Of a stretch of DNA of 58,772 nt, positions 26,275-34,129 are shown piece after piece; the stretch's first letter is position 1; each line of letters begins with the position of its first letter. A program made the position numbers and the translations under genes. The notes under the pieces are model-generated. The model was not told the DNA's origin. It was given only the letters and a program-made list of their open reading frames with translations, and did no database searches. Source of the stretch: an uncultured Clostridium sp. (GTDB lineage: Bacteria; Bacillota; Clostridia; Lachnospirales; Lachnospiraceae); NCBI GenBank assembly GCA_900547035.1, contig URFM01000017.1, forward strand, positions 1 to 58,772, in the 5' to 3' direction.

Positions 26275-26709
26275 TTATAGCACGGTATCGTTTCCCTTCA
26301 AATTGTTTGTTATTTTTTCTAAAAGTTCTAAAAAATAAGTTTTTTCTTCCGGGCTGATTCCACGAAAAGCTTTCTCCTCCAGCTCGTCATAAATAGGTCC
26401 CAGATTTTTCTGTACACGTTTCCCCTCTTCCGTAATATACACATTTACAATGCGGGAGGTAGAAGGATTCCGTTCACGCCGAAGGAGTCCGTCTTTTTCC
26501 ATGGCAACCAGAAGATTGCTGACAGTAGAAGCCTCTAAAGAATATTCTCTGCAAAAATCTTTTTGCATACATCCATCATGGTGGAACAGGTAGTCCAGGA
26601 TACGCGGCTGACCACGGGTCAGGCCACAGGATTCTTTGCGGTCGCCCAGAAGCTTTCTCATGGAGTCATACAGCCTGGGCAGGTTTTGATAAAGTCGTTT
26701 TACGTTCAT
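26275..26709 (-). CDS. MarR-family transcriptional regulator
   Basis: A 144-residue winged-helix protein: LTRGQPRILDYLFHHDG (about 31-47), MQKDFCREYSLEASTVSNLL (recognition region, about 49-68), and the wing NPSTSRIVNVYITEEG (about 81-96). MarR proteins usually repress a divergent gene and are released by a phenolic or other small ligand. It is divergent from the decayed hydrolase and the APC permease, so that transporter is its likely target. No ligand can be assigned. Confidence 0.88.
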   Translation of the reverse strand: MNVKRLYQNLPRLYDSMRKLLGDRKESCGLTRGQPRILDYLFHHDGCMQKDFCREYSLEASTVSNLLVAMEKDGLLRRERNPSTSRIVNVYITEEGKRVQKNLGPIYDELEEKAFRGISPEEKTYFLELLEKITNNLKGNDTVL

Positions 26710-26771
26710 TTTTTAATAGTTCCTATCTGAAATTTACGGTACCATTATAGCGCATGGATTGAAGAAACTCA

Positions 26772-27023
26772 ATGGTTCCGTGGCCAGGTATGCAGGACTG
26801 GGTAATTGCGTTCCAGTATTCCTTTGATTTGATTAAAGAACTGATCCGGGAAAAAGGACCGGAGCATCTGCTGATTATCAGTGACGCCGGACAGCCGGGC
26901 AATGAGCACGAGGGCAGCATTCGGAACTTTATTAAGACATTATTAGCGCAAGGAATCAGTGAACAGGATATTAATATGATGTTTAAAGAGAATCCCCGTC
27001 GAATTTTAGGTAAAATCGAGTAA
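26772..27023 (+). pseudogene. C-terminal remnant of an amidohydrolase-like (DUF6282-like) gene
   Basis: An 83-codon frame whose product (LIISDAGQPGNEHEGSIRNF, then LLAQGISEQDINMMFKENP and RRILG) looks like the last third of a metal-dependent hydrolase: the Asp-x-Gly-Gln-Pro segment and the NPxRxLG ending. An in-frame stop at 26760-26762 bars any extension and there is no ribosome site at ATG 26772. It ends 11 bases before the permease, so the parent gene was probably the first gene of that operon. The family name is a tentative match. Confidence 0.5.
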
Positions 27024-27034
27024 AGGAGAACGCT

Positions 27035-28348
27035 ATGGCTAATAATCAGGAACTAAAGAAATCCCTAACGGCAGTAAACGGATGGGCCATCAGTACCGGA
27101 GGAATGATCGGAATTTCGATTTTTATGATCAGCGGACAGATATCCGGCATAGCAGGACCTGCGGCCTGTCTTGGGTTCGCGCTTGCGGCATGTGTGGTAA
27201 TCATTATTGCGCTGTGCATCAGTGAGATTTCCTCCGCATGTACAAAAGCCGGAGGAGCAAATGTACATCCACAGTTTGCTCTTGGAGGAAAAGCCGGTGA
27301 TTTTCTCTCATTTTTCAGCGGCTGGGCAATGTGGGGTTCCCAGGGACTGGGGCCGGCAATTATCGCTATTACCTGTGCTTCCTATCTGGCAAAGGTTCTT
27401 TCCTTGTTTGATATCATTGTTCCGATTCCGGACAATATTATGGCAGTTGTAATCATCTTGATTTTGACCGTCCTGAACTCCAGAGGAGGAGAAGGAAGCA
27501 AGGCGTTCCAGCTGATTACGACGGTAGGAATTATCGGAGCTATGCTGATCTTTGTAGCGGGTTCTCTGACCCATGCGAAACCGGAGCTTTTGGTTGACTT
27601 TATGCCGAATGGCCCGAAATCGGTTCTTCAGGCAGCGTCCATCTGTATCCTCTCATATGGCGGATGGTCAACGATTCCGGCGATGGCGGAGGAATTTAAG
27701 AACCCGGGAAAAGATATTCCTAAGGCGATTATTTCCAGTCTTATTACCTGTGGCCTGCTCTATACGGTATTCTGCTATGCAATGAATGCGCAGCTGCCTG
27801 GAGCGATCCTGGCAGAATCTTCCTCTCCGCCAGTTGATGCCGCACTTCAATTTACAAGCTGGGGAGCCTTGCTGATCAGCGTGGCAGGACTCCTGGCATG
27901 TCTGAGTACCGTTAACGGCTGGATTGTAACAGGACCGAGAGTATTCTTCTCCATGGGACGCGACGGCGTGATCCCTAAAGTATTTGGAAAGGTCAGCAGC
28001 AATGGAGTTCCGTCCATTGCCCTCTGGGTAACATCCATCGGACAGTGTCTGCTTGCCCTTACAGGAATGGTACAGCTTTTGATTCCCATGGTTACCTTTG
28101 TATTGATGATTTCCTGGGGAATTTCTCTGATCAGTATGTTTTTCCTGCGGTATAAGCATCCGGAGGTAAAAGCACCGTTCCGGGCGCCGGGCTTCCCGGT
28201 TGTTCTGCTTGTGGCGTTCGCAGCCCTGGTATACATGATGTCCCTTCTGGATTCCACAGCAGTTTTGGCCGGATGCATCTGGCAGGTTGTAGGAGTTGTA
28301 TTGTACTATCTGTTTAAATACAGTTCACTCCATAAATTGTGCGAATAG
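27035..28348 (+). CDS. APC-family amino acid permease
   Basis: A 437-residue protein with about twelve membrane helices. Helix 1 has the broken-helix glycine motif (GWAISTGGMIGISIFM, about 16-31), and the conserved SYGGWSTIPAMAEE (about 207-220) and GPRVFFSMGRDGVIPKVFG (about 301-319) match the amino acid-polyamine-organocation superfamily. Start at ATG 27035 follows AAAGGAGAACG. With the decayed hydrolase upstream and the divergent MarR gene it may have imported a substrate that the hydrolase processed; that is inference. Confidence 0.88.
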   Translation: MANNQELKKSLTAVNGWAISTGGMIGISIFMISGQISGIAGPAACLGFALAACVVIIIALCISEISSACTKAGGANVHPQFALGGKAGDFLSFFSGWAMWGSQGLGPAIIAITCASYLAKVLSLFDIIVPIPDNIMAVVIILILTVLNSRGGEGSKAFQLITTVGIIGAMLIFVAGSLTHAKPELLVDFMPNGPKSVLQAASICILSYGGWSTIPAMAEEFKNPGKDIPKAIISSLITCGLLYTVFCYAMNAQLPGAILAESSSPPVDAALQFTSWGALLISVAGLLACLSTVNGWIVTGPRVFFSMGRDGVIPKVFGKVSSNGVPSIALWVTSIGQCLLALTGMVQLLIPMVTFVLMISWGISLISMFFLRYKHPEVKAPFRAPGFPVVLLVAFAALVYMMSLLDSTAVLAGCIWQVVGVVLYYLFKYSSLHKLCE

Positions 28349-28379
28349 GCAAATAGCGTAAGGGTTGGAATCAGTAAAG

Positions 28380-28415
28380 AAAACTGGAGTTCTGAAATTC
28401 AGGACTCCAGTTTTT
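28380..28415 (+). terminator. Terminator after the APC permease
   Basis: AAAACTGGAGT (28380-28390) and ACTCCAGTTTTT (28404-28415) pair, with further CTG/CAG pairing inside, and end in T5. Confidence 0.88.
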
Positions 28416-28486
28416 ACTTCCGCTTTACTGATGAATAAAAGAAAGGGCCATTTTATGCCGTATACCCCGTTTTGGGCCTCAGGGTC

Positions 28487-30280
28487 CTATTGAATGGGTT
28501 CGAAATCAGCCGCCCCATGCTTACACAGCGGGCAGATGAAATCATCCGGGAGCACATCCCCTTCATAGATGTAACCGCAGATTTTGCATACAAAACCCTT
28601 CTTGCCTTCGGTCTGGGGCTTGGGCTTAACATTGTTCTGGTAATAGGTGTAGGTCATGGTATCCTTGTCGCTCATGACGCGGGCCTCAGTGACAGAACAG
28701 ATAAACATGCCGTGAGAGCCGAGATCCACATACTGTTCCACCTTTAAGGAGATTACGGCGTTGATATATTTGGGAAGGATCCGCAGACCATTATCGGAGC
28801 GAACCTCAGTCCATCCGGCAAACTTGTCCGCTGTCCGTCCGCTTTGGAAGCCAAAATTCTCAAAAACGGAGAAGGGAGCTTCTACGGAAAGACAGTTTAC
28901 ATTCATGATTCCGGTCTGTTTAATGACATGATGGGAATAGTTGGCCTTGTTGATATTTACCGCCACCCGGTTGGGATTATCCGATACTTGGGTAACGGTG
29001 TTGACAATCAGGCCGTTGTCCCGTTTTCCATCGCTGGAGGTCACCACATAGAGACCGTAGCCAATGCGGAAGAGGGCGGTCAGGTCGTTTTTGTTGGCTG
29101 CCTCGGGAGACTGGGCAATGTACTCGCGGCACAGCTCTTCAGCCATTGATTCCAGCTGGTCTCTGGTATCTGCCTTGAGAGCGGACATGATATGAACGGT
29201 GGTGTTCAGCCAGGTAATATTTTTGCTCTTGGAGAACATTTCCTTCATGACCTTTGCTGCCAGAGGCGCCCAGGAACCGTTTTCAATGAGTCCGATGGTA
29301 CGGCTCTGGTAATTGCGCTCCGTCAGGTGCTCGATGAAATCTCTCATAAAGGGGAAAATGCCGGCGTTGTAAGTGGTGGTGGCCAGCACCAGTTTGCCGT
29401 AGCGGAAGGCGTTTTCCACAGCTTTTGCCATATCCTCCCTTGCCAGATCGCAGACCACTACCTTGGGGCAGCCTTTGGATCTGAGCTTTTCAGCAAGAAG
29501 CTCCACTGCCTGACGGGTATGGCCATAGACTGAGGTATAGGCGATCATAATACCCTCAGACTCCACGGCGTAAGAAGACCAGATCTTGTATTTTTCCAGA
29601 TAATGTCCAAGATTGTCTTTCAGAACCGGTCCGTGAAGGGGGCAGATCATGGAGATATCCAGACCGGCGGCAGCCTTTAAAAGAGACTGAACCTGGGGAC
29701 CGTATTTGCCTACAATGCCGATGTAGTAGCGCCTTGCCTCGTCATCCCAGTCCTCCTCCACATCCAGAGCCCCGAACTTGCCGAAGCCGTCAGCGGAAAA
29801 GAGCACCTTTTCACTGCTTTCATAGGTTACCATGACCTCAGGCCAATGAACCATGGGGGCGTAAACGAAATTCAGGGTATGGCTTCCCAGGGAGAGAGAA
29901 CCGCCGTTTTCCGCCACCACCTTGCGGCTTTCAATGTCCATATCGAAGAAGTGGCTCATCATGGCGAAAGCTTTTTCTGTAGCTACGATTTTGACCTCCG
30001 GGTAGGTGTTGACGAAGTTCTGAATATTGGCCGCGTGGTCCGGCTCCATGTGCTGGACTACCAGATAATCGGGTTTGCGGCCGTTTAAGGCATTTGCCAC
30101 GTTGTCCAGCCACTCGTGGGTAAAATGGATGTCCACGGTGTCCATGACTGCGATCTTGTCGTCCAGAATGGCGTAGGAGTTGTAGGACATACCGTTTGGA
30201 ACCACGTACTGTCCTTCAAACAGATCGACCTGGTGGTCGTTGACGCCGACGTAGCGGATGTGTTCAGTAATGTTTGGCAT
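28487..30280 (-). CDS. Flavodiiron protein fused to flavin reductase and rubredoxin
   Basis: A 597-residue multi-domain O2/NO reductase. Residues 1-250 form the metallo-beta-lactamase-like diiron domain with ligands HMEPDH (His77, Glu79, Asp81, His82) and HGP near 225. Residues about 255-395 are a flavodoxin domain (IAYTSVYGHTRQAVE). Residues about 405-550 are a flavin-reductase-like FMN domain (YGLYVVTSSDG). The last 40 are a rubredoxin (CKICGYIYEG, then CPLCKHGAADF). The domain chain can carry electrons from NAD(P)H to the diiron site within one polypeptide. ATG 30280 is preceded by GGAGGATC. It is a stand-alone, oxidative or nitrosative stress gene. Confidence 0.93.
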   Translation of the reverse strand: MPNITEHIRYVGVNDHQVDLFEGQYVVPNGMSYNSYAILDDKIAVMDTVDIHFTHEWLDNVANALNGRKPDYLVVQHMEPDHAANIQNFVNTYPEVKIVATEKAFAMMSHFFDMDIESRKVVAENGGSLSLGSHTLNFVYAPMVHWPEVMVTYESSEKVLFSADGFGKFGALDVEEDWDDEARRYYIGIVGKYGPQVQSLLKAAAGLDISMICPLHGPVLKDNLGHYLEKYKIWSSYAVESEGIMIAYTSVYGHTRQAVELLAEKLRSKGCPKVVVCDLAREDMAKAVENAFRYGKLVLATTTYNAGIFPFMRDFIEHLTERNYQSRTIGLIENGSWAPLAAKVMKEMFSKSKNITWLNTTVHIMSALKADTRDQLESMAEELCREYIAQSPEAANKNDLTALFRIGYGLYVVTSSDGKRDNGLIVNTVTQVSDNPNRVAVNINKANYSHHVIKQTGIMNVNCLSVEAPFSVFENFGFQSGRTADKFAGWTEVRSDNGLRILPKYINAVISLKVEQYVDLGSHGMFICSVTEARVMSDKDTMTYTYYQNNVKPKPQTEGKKGFVCKICGYIYEGDVLPDDFICPLCKHGAADFEPIQ

Positions 30281-30518
30281 AAGTGCAGGATCCTCCGTTT
30301 CTTAAAAATATTTCATTTGACACTACCATAATCATAACACAATCAGAGGAAAGTATCACTAGATAAATTGATAAAATTTTCACGTAATTTCTGTAAAGCA
30401 TGCGAAAGGGAGTGCCGTCCAATCATCAATTTCATAAATCAATAACTAGTCCGGTTCTATATGGTATTTCCGGTGACCTTTATCATTTCTGCTGGTAATT
30501 CATCCTCTTTTTCGCAAT

Positions 30519-30568
30519 AAAAAAGTTAGACACATCATGAACAAATTGCTCAAAATGATGTGTCTAAC
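30519..30568 (-). terminator. Rho-independent terminator, minus strand
   Basis: Perfect 14-bp stem: GTTAGACACATCAT (30525-30538) with 30555-30568 and a 16-base loop. On the minus strand it is followed by T6 (A6 at 30519-30524). It ends transcription coming from the 30.7-32.5 kb genes and the structured element between. Confidence 0.9.
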
Positions 30569-30760
30569 TCAACTTGACGAAATCGGATGAATGTTCCCTC
30601 CACGAACCTCGACCGGCCTTCCGGCCGTTCTCGCTAAGGGTCGGGAACGACCTCGCATTAAGTTCAGCTAAAGGCAGATCCATCTTCGCGTTGCTCGGAG
30701 TATCCACGTTCGCACTAGGTTCGAAAAACCTCACCAAGTGCTCAATGTATCACTAAGTTG
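30569..30760 (-). ncRNA. Candidate structured RNA or dispersed intergenic element
   Basis: Non-coding stretch between the GGGtGRT stop and the T-tract terminator, read on the minus strand. It contains separate hairpins: 30712-30741 (GCACT with AGTGC, AGGTT with AACCT), 30639-30652 (GGTCG-GGAA-CGACC on the plus strand, a four-base loop), and 30613-30626 (CGGCC with GGCCG). The dense local pairing, the terminator and the lack of a good ribosome site fit an RNA. A 39-codon frame at 30564-30683 exists but has no clear start signal. I have an unverified impression that similar sequence recurs in Lachnospiraceae genomes. Confidence 0.45.
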
Positions 30761-30767
30761 CTTTCGG

Positions 30768-31778
30768 TCAGAACTTTCCAGCCTTAGCAGCTTCCTCAAT
30801 AGAAACCGCCACTGCTACAGTCGCTCCAACCATAGGGTTGTTGCCCATTCCGATCAGGCCCATCATCTCCACATGGGCAGGCACGGAAGAGGAACCGGCG
30901 AACTGCGCGTCAGAGTGCATACGTCCCATGGTATCGGTCATGCCGTAGGAAGCGGGGCCGGCTGCCATGTTGTCGGGATGAAGGGTACGGCCGGTGCCGC
31001 CGCCGGAAGCAACGGAGAAGTACTTTTTACCCTTCTCAACACATTCCTTCTTGTAGGTTCCTGCTACCGGATGCTGGAAACGAGTGGGGTTGGTGGAGTT
31101 TCCGGTGATGGAAACGTCAACGCCTTCCTTCCACATGATGGCAACGCCCTCGGTTACATCGTTGGCGCCGTAGCAGTTCACCTTAGCACGCAGGCCGTCG
31201 GAGTAGGACTTTCTCCACAGCTCCTTTACCTCGCCGGTGTAGTAATCCATCTCAGTCTCTACATATGTAAATCCATTGATACGGGAAATGATCTGAGCGG
31301 CATCCTTGCCCAGTCCGTTTAAGATTACGCGGAGGGGTTTCTGACGAACCTTGTTTGCCTTTTCAGCGATTCCGATTGCGCCCTCAGCGGCGGCAAAGGA
31401 CTCGTGTCCGGCCAGGAAGCAGAAGCAGTCGGTCTCTTCCTCCAGCAGCATCTTGCCCAGGTTTCCATGGCCCAGACCAACCTTACGCTGATCGGCTACG
31501 GAGCCGGGGATACAGAAAGCCTGAAGTCCCTCGCCGATGGCAGCAGCAGCGTCAGCAGCTCTGCGGCATCCCTTCTTGATGGCGATAGCGGCGCCTACGG
31601 TGTAGGCCCAGCAGGCATTCTCAAAGCAGATAGGCTGGATCTTCTTTACCTGTGCGTATACGTCCAGACCTGCATCCTTTGTAATCTTCTCAGCTTCCTC
31701 GATTGAAGCAATTCCATAGCTGTTCAATACGGAATTGATCTTGTCAATTCTTCTCTCATATGATTCAAATAATGCCAT
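30768..31778 (-). CDS. GGGtGRT protein
   Basis: A 336-residue protein recognised by the motif SGGGTGRTLHPDN (about residues 262-274), which gives the family its name. Other conserved parts are CFENACWAYTVGAAIAIKKG (about 50-69), FCFLAGHESFAAAEGAI and SITGNSTNPTRFQHP. The biochemical function is not established. It is nearly always next to a NifU-like scaffold gene, as here (27-base gap), so a role in Fe-S or metal-cofactor metabolism of anaerobes is commonly inferred. ATG 31778 has AGGAGGATAAG upstream. Confidence 0.85.
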   Translation of the reverse strand: MALFESYERRIDKINSVLNSYGIASIEEAEKITKDAGLDVYAQVKKIQPICFENACWAYTVGAAIAIKKGCRRAADAAAAIGEGLQAFCIPGSVADQRKVGLGHGNLGKMLLEEETDCFCFLAGHESFAAAEGAIGIAEKANKVRQKPLRVILNGLGKDAAQIISRINGFTYVETEMDYYTGEVKELWRKSYSDGLRAKVNCYGANDVTEGVAIMWKEGVDVSITGNSTNPTRFQHPVAGTYKKECVEKGKKYFSVASGGGTGRTLHPDNMAAGPASYGMTDTMGRMHSDAQFAGSSSVPAHVEMMGLIGMGNNPMVGATVAVAVSIEEAAKAGKF

Positions 31779-31805
31779 CTTTCTTATCCTCCTATTTGGT
31801 GTTCA

Positions 31806-32498
31806 TCACTCTTTGCGCGGATCAATGATCTTAACGGCGTCGTCAACGCGGCCGTACTGGCCTTTTGCCTTCTCCCAAGCGGTGTTGGGATCATCGCCCT
31901 TCTTGATGAAATCCGTCATCTTGCCAAGGCTTACATACTGATAACCGATGATCTGGTCGTCTGCATCCAGCGCGATGCCGGTTACGTAGCCTTCGGCCAT
32001 CTCCAAATAGCGGGGACCCTTCTTTAAGGTGCCGTACATGGTTCCAACCTGGGAACGCAGTCCCTTTCCAAGATCCTCAAGGCCTGCTCCAACAGGAAGT
32101 CCTTCCTCGGAAAATGCGCTCTGGGTTCTGCCGTAAGCGATCTGTAAGAACAGCTCTCTCATAGCGGTATTGATGGCATCACAGACAAGGTCGGTGTTTA
32201 ATGCCTCTAAAACCGTCAGTCCGGGCAGGATCTCAGAAGCCATAGCGGCGGAGTGGGTCATGCCGGAACATCCGATGGTCTCAACCAGAGCCTCCTGGAT
32301 GATACCTTCTTTTACATTTAAGGTCAGCTTACAGGCACCCTGCTGAGGAGCGCACCAGCCTACACCGTGAGTCAGACCGGAGATGTCTTTCACTTCTTTG
32401 GATTTTACCCATTTTGCTTCCTCGGGGATTGGAGCCGCGCCATGATGAACGCCCTGTGCAACTGTGCACATTTCTTCTACTTCCTGTGAATAAATCAT
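31806..32498 (-). CDS. NifU/IscU-like iron-sulfur cluster assembly scaffold protein
   Basis: A 230-residue protein with a NifU-N-like core: WCAPQQGACKLTLNV (about 48-62), then ETIGCSGMTHSAAMASEI (about 72-89) with cysteines placed for cluster binding, and FLQIAYGRTQSAF. The C-terminal part (GYVTGIALDADDQIIGYQYV) is specific to this subfamily. AAAGGAG lies before ATG 32498. It is first in an operon with the GGGtGRT gene, which is the usual arrangement. A scaffold function is inferred from the family and not proven for this form. Confidence 0.8.
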   Translation of the reverse strand: MIYSQEVEEMCTVAQGVHHGAAPIPEEAKWVKSKEVKDISGLTHGVGWCAPQQGACKLTLNVKEGIIQEALVETIGCSGMTHSAAMASEILPGLTVLEALNTDLVCDAINTAMRELFLQIAYGRTQSAFSEEGLPVGAGLEDLGKGLRSQVGTMYGTLKKGPRYLEMAEGYVTGIALDADDQIIGYQYVSLGKMTDFIKKGDDPNTAWEKAKGQYGRVDDAVKIIDPRKE

Positions 32499-32574
32499 GT
32501 GTTAAAACTCCTTTCAATATTGGATTGTAAGTAGAGGTATGGATTGTTAAATTTATCACACCATACTTATCTAC

Positions 32575-32603
32575 ATTGTCGCACAAAAAGCGTCATTTTA
32601 CAA
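32575..32603 (-). promoter_or_regulatory. Predicted promoter of the Fe-S scaffold/GGGtGRT operon
   Basis: On the minus strand TTGTAA (32603-32598), 17 bases, GACAAT (32580-32575). Confidence 0.5.
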
Positions 32604-32685
32604 GTAAATTTTTCATACTTCGGAGACTGGCGAGACCGGTGGAGGCTAAGGGAGGCATCTTTCATTGCCCCCATGCCGTTTTTCT

Positions 32686-32714
32686 TTGACATATTCTTTA
32701 CATTACGGTATGAT
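32686..32714 (+). promoter_or_regulatory. Predicted promoter of the GGDEF gene
   Basis: TTGACA (32686-32691), 17 bases, TATGAT (32709-32714), 23 bases before the start codon; near-consensus. Confidence 0.8.
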
Positions 32715-32736
32715 TGAGAAGGAAAGGAGGAGAAGT

Positions 32737-34128
32737 ATGAACAAGCCTTTAAAAGAATACGAAAGACGTGCGGAGAGCAATGGCTATATGCTCTGCATTT
32801 TGATTTTCTGCGAACTGTTTATGTCCTTTTCTTTTTTGGGCTATATCCATATCGAGCCCATTTCCATTACCTTTGTCTATATTCCGGTGATGCTGGCCGG
32901 CTGTCTTTTGGGACCAAAAGAGGCGACGATTCTCGGAGCGGTCTTTGGTCTGGCGTCCATGTGGAAGGCAACTGCGTTTTATGTAAGTCCCGGAGACGCT
33001 CTCTTTTCTCCGGTTATGAGCGGTAAACCAGTGGAAAGCCTCCTTTTAAGCATAGGCTCCAGAACCTTGTTTGGACTGGTGATGGGCCTCCTTTATCAGT
33101 GGGCAAGGAATGCAAAACATGATATATTGGGGATTTTGCTTGTAACTTCTCTGGGAAGGACCGTTCACGCAGTTCTGGTTTACGGCTTCATGGAAATGCT
33201 GTTTCCGGAAGCGGGCTTTCGAATATCCAATGTGGCGGAAGATTTTCTGCGCTGGGATTACCCGGCCTTCCTTCTGATGGCGGATGGATTGGTATGCCTT
33301 TGTTACAGGATTAACCGCAGCAATGAGGCCAGAAGGTTCTGGCAGCGGGTCCGCGAGGTGGACCGAATGAACGTTACGGTTGACTATACAAGGAAACGGA
33401 CGGTTTTGATGGTGGGATTGGCATGTCTGGCCTCCATTAGTGTGGCGCTGTATTTTGTTAATCGGATTGAAACTGTGATGGTGTGGCATGGGCTGCAGGT
33501 ACCGTTGCGATTTTCCTATGATTTGTTTCATTTACAGATCCAGCTTCTGCTGGGGACGGTTTCACTGGCTGCCTTGGTGTCGCTGACCGTGATTCTGCAT
33601 TTGAAAAAATTCAGCTACCTTTATTATGAAGCCAGACTGGACGGCCTGACTGGTCTTATGCGAAGAAAGGAATTCTTTCAGGCAGCGAAAGAGCGGATGG
33701 AAAAGACAGAGACCGTTCCAGGGGAGGAAACGGGATTCTTTATTATTCTGGATGTGGATTCCTTTAAAGAGATAAATGACCGTTTTGGTCATCCGACGGG
33801 AGACCGTGTTTTGAAAGAAACAGGGCAGCATTTAAAAGATGTGTTTGATGATAAGGGAATTGTAGGGCGTCTGGGAGGAGACGAGTTTGTAGTTTTGGTC
33901 TGCTGCCCGATGACCCGAAATGAGATGGAAAACCTTCTGAAACAATTCCGACGGGAGATCAGCCGGATTCGGATTCCGAAGGGAACGGTGACCTGCAGCA
34001 TCGGAGTAACGCCCGTAAAAGAAGGCCTTACCATAGAGGAGCTTTACCGCAGTGCGGACCAGCTCCTCTATGAGGCTAAGAAAAAGGGGAAAAATCAATT
34101 TGCATTCGGTTATCGCTTGAAAACGTGA
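32737..34128 (+). CDS. Membrane diguanylate cyclase with ECF-S-like sensor domain
   Basis: A 463-residue protein. The N-terminal 190 residues form about six helices containing ITFVYIPVMLAGCLLGPKEA, then LGAVFGLASMWKAT, which resembles the substrate-binding S components of ECF vitamin transporters. Another membrane pair (about 220-300) leads to a GGDEF domain with DVDSFKEINDRFGHPTGD and the intact GGDEF box (about 380-384). The RxxD inhibitory site is not seen. It should make cyclic di-GMP in response to a small molecule bound in the membrane; the ligand is unknown. Start ATG 32737 follows AAAGGAGGAGAAG. Confidence 0.85.
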   Translation: MNKPLKEYERRAESNGYMLCILIFCELFMSFSFLGYIHIEPISITFVYIPVMLAGCLLGPKEATILGAVFGLASMWKATAFYVSPGDALFSPVMSGKPVESLLLSIGSRTLFGLVMGLLYQWARNAKHDILGILLVTSLGRTVHAVLVYGFMEMLFPEAGFRISNVAEDFLRWDYPAFLLMADGLVCLCYRINRSNEARRFWQRVREVDRMNVTVDYTRKRTVLMVGLACLASISVALYFVNRIETVMVWHGLQVPLRFSYDLFHLQIQLLLGTVSLAALVSLTVILHLKKFSYLYYEARLDGLTGLMRRKEFFQAAKERMEKTETVPGEETGFFIILDVDSFKEINDRFGHPTGDRVLKETGQHLKDVFDDKGIVGRLGGDEFVVLVCCPMTRNEMENLLKQFRREISRIRIPKGTVTCSIGVTPVKEGLTIEELYRSADQLLYEAKKKGKNQFAFGYRLKT

Positions 34129-34129
34129 A

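Noticed and set aside
30564..30683. 39-codon frame on the minus strand inside the structured element
   Set aside because: Starts at an ATG without a convincing ribosome site and ends inside the terminator stem; the region is better explained as RNA structure or a repeat, though it cannot be fully excluded.
30574..30756. 60-codon frame on the plus strand (LALSSAKGRSIFALLG-like product)
   Set aside because: Antisense to the same structured region, no ribosome site, no sensible protein features.
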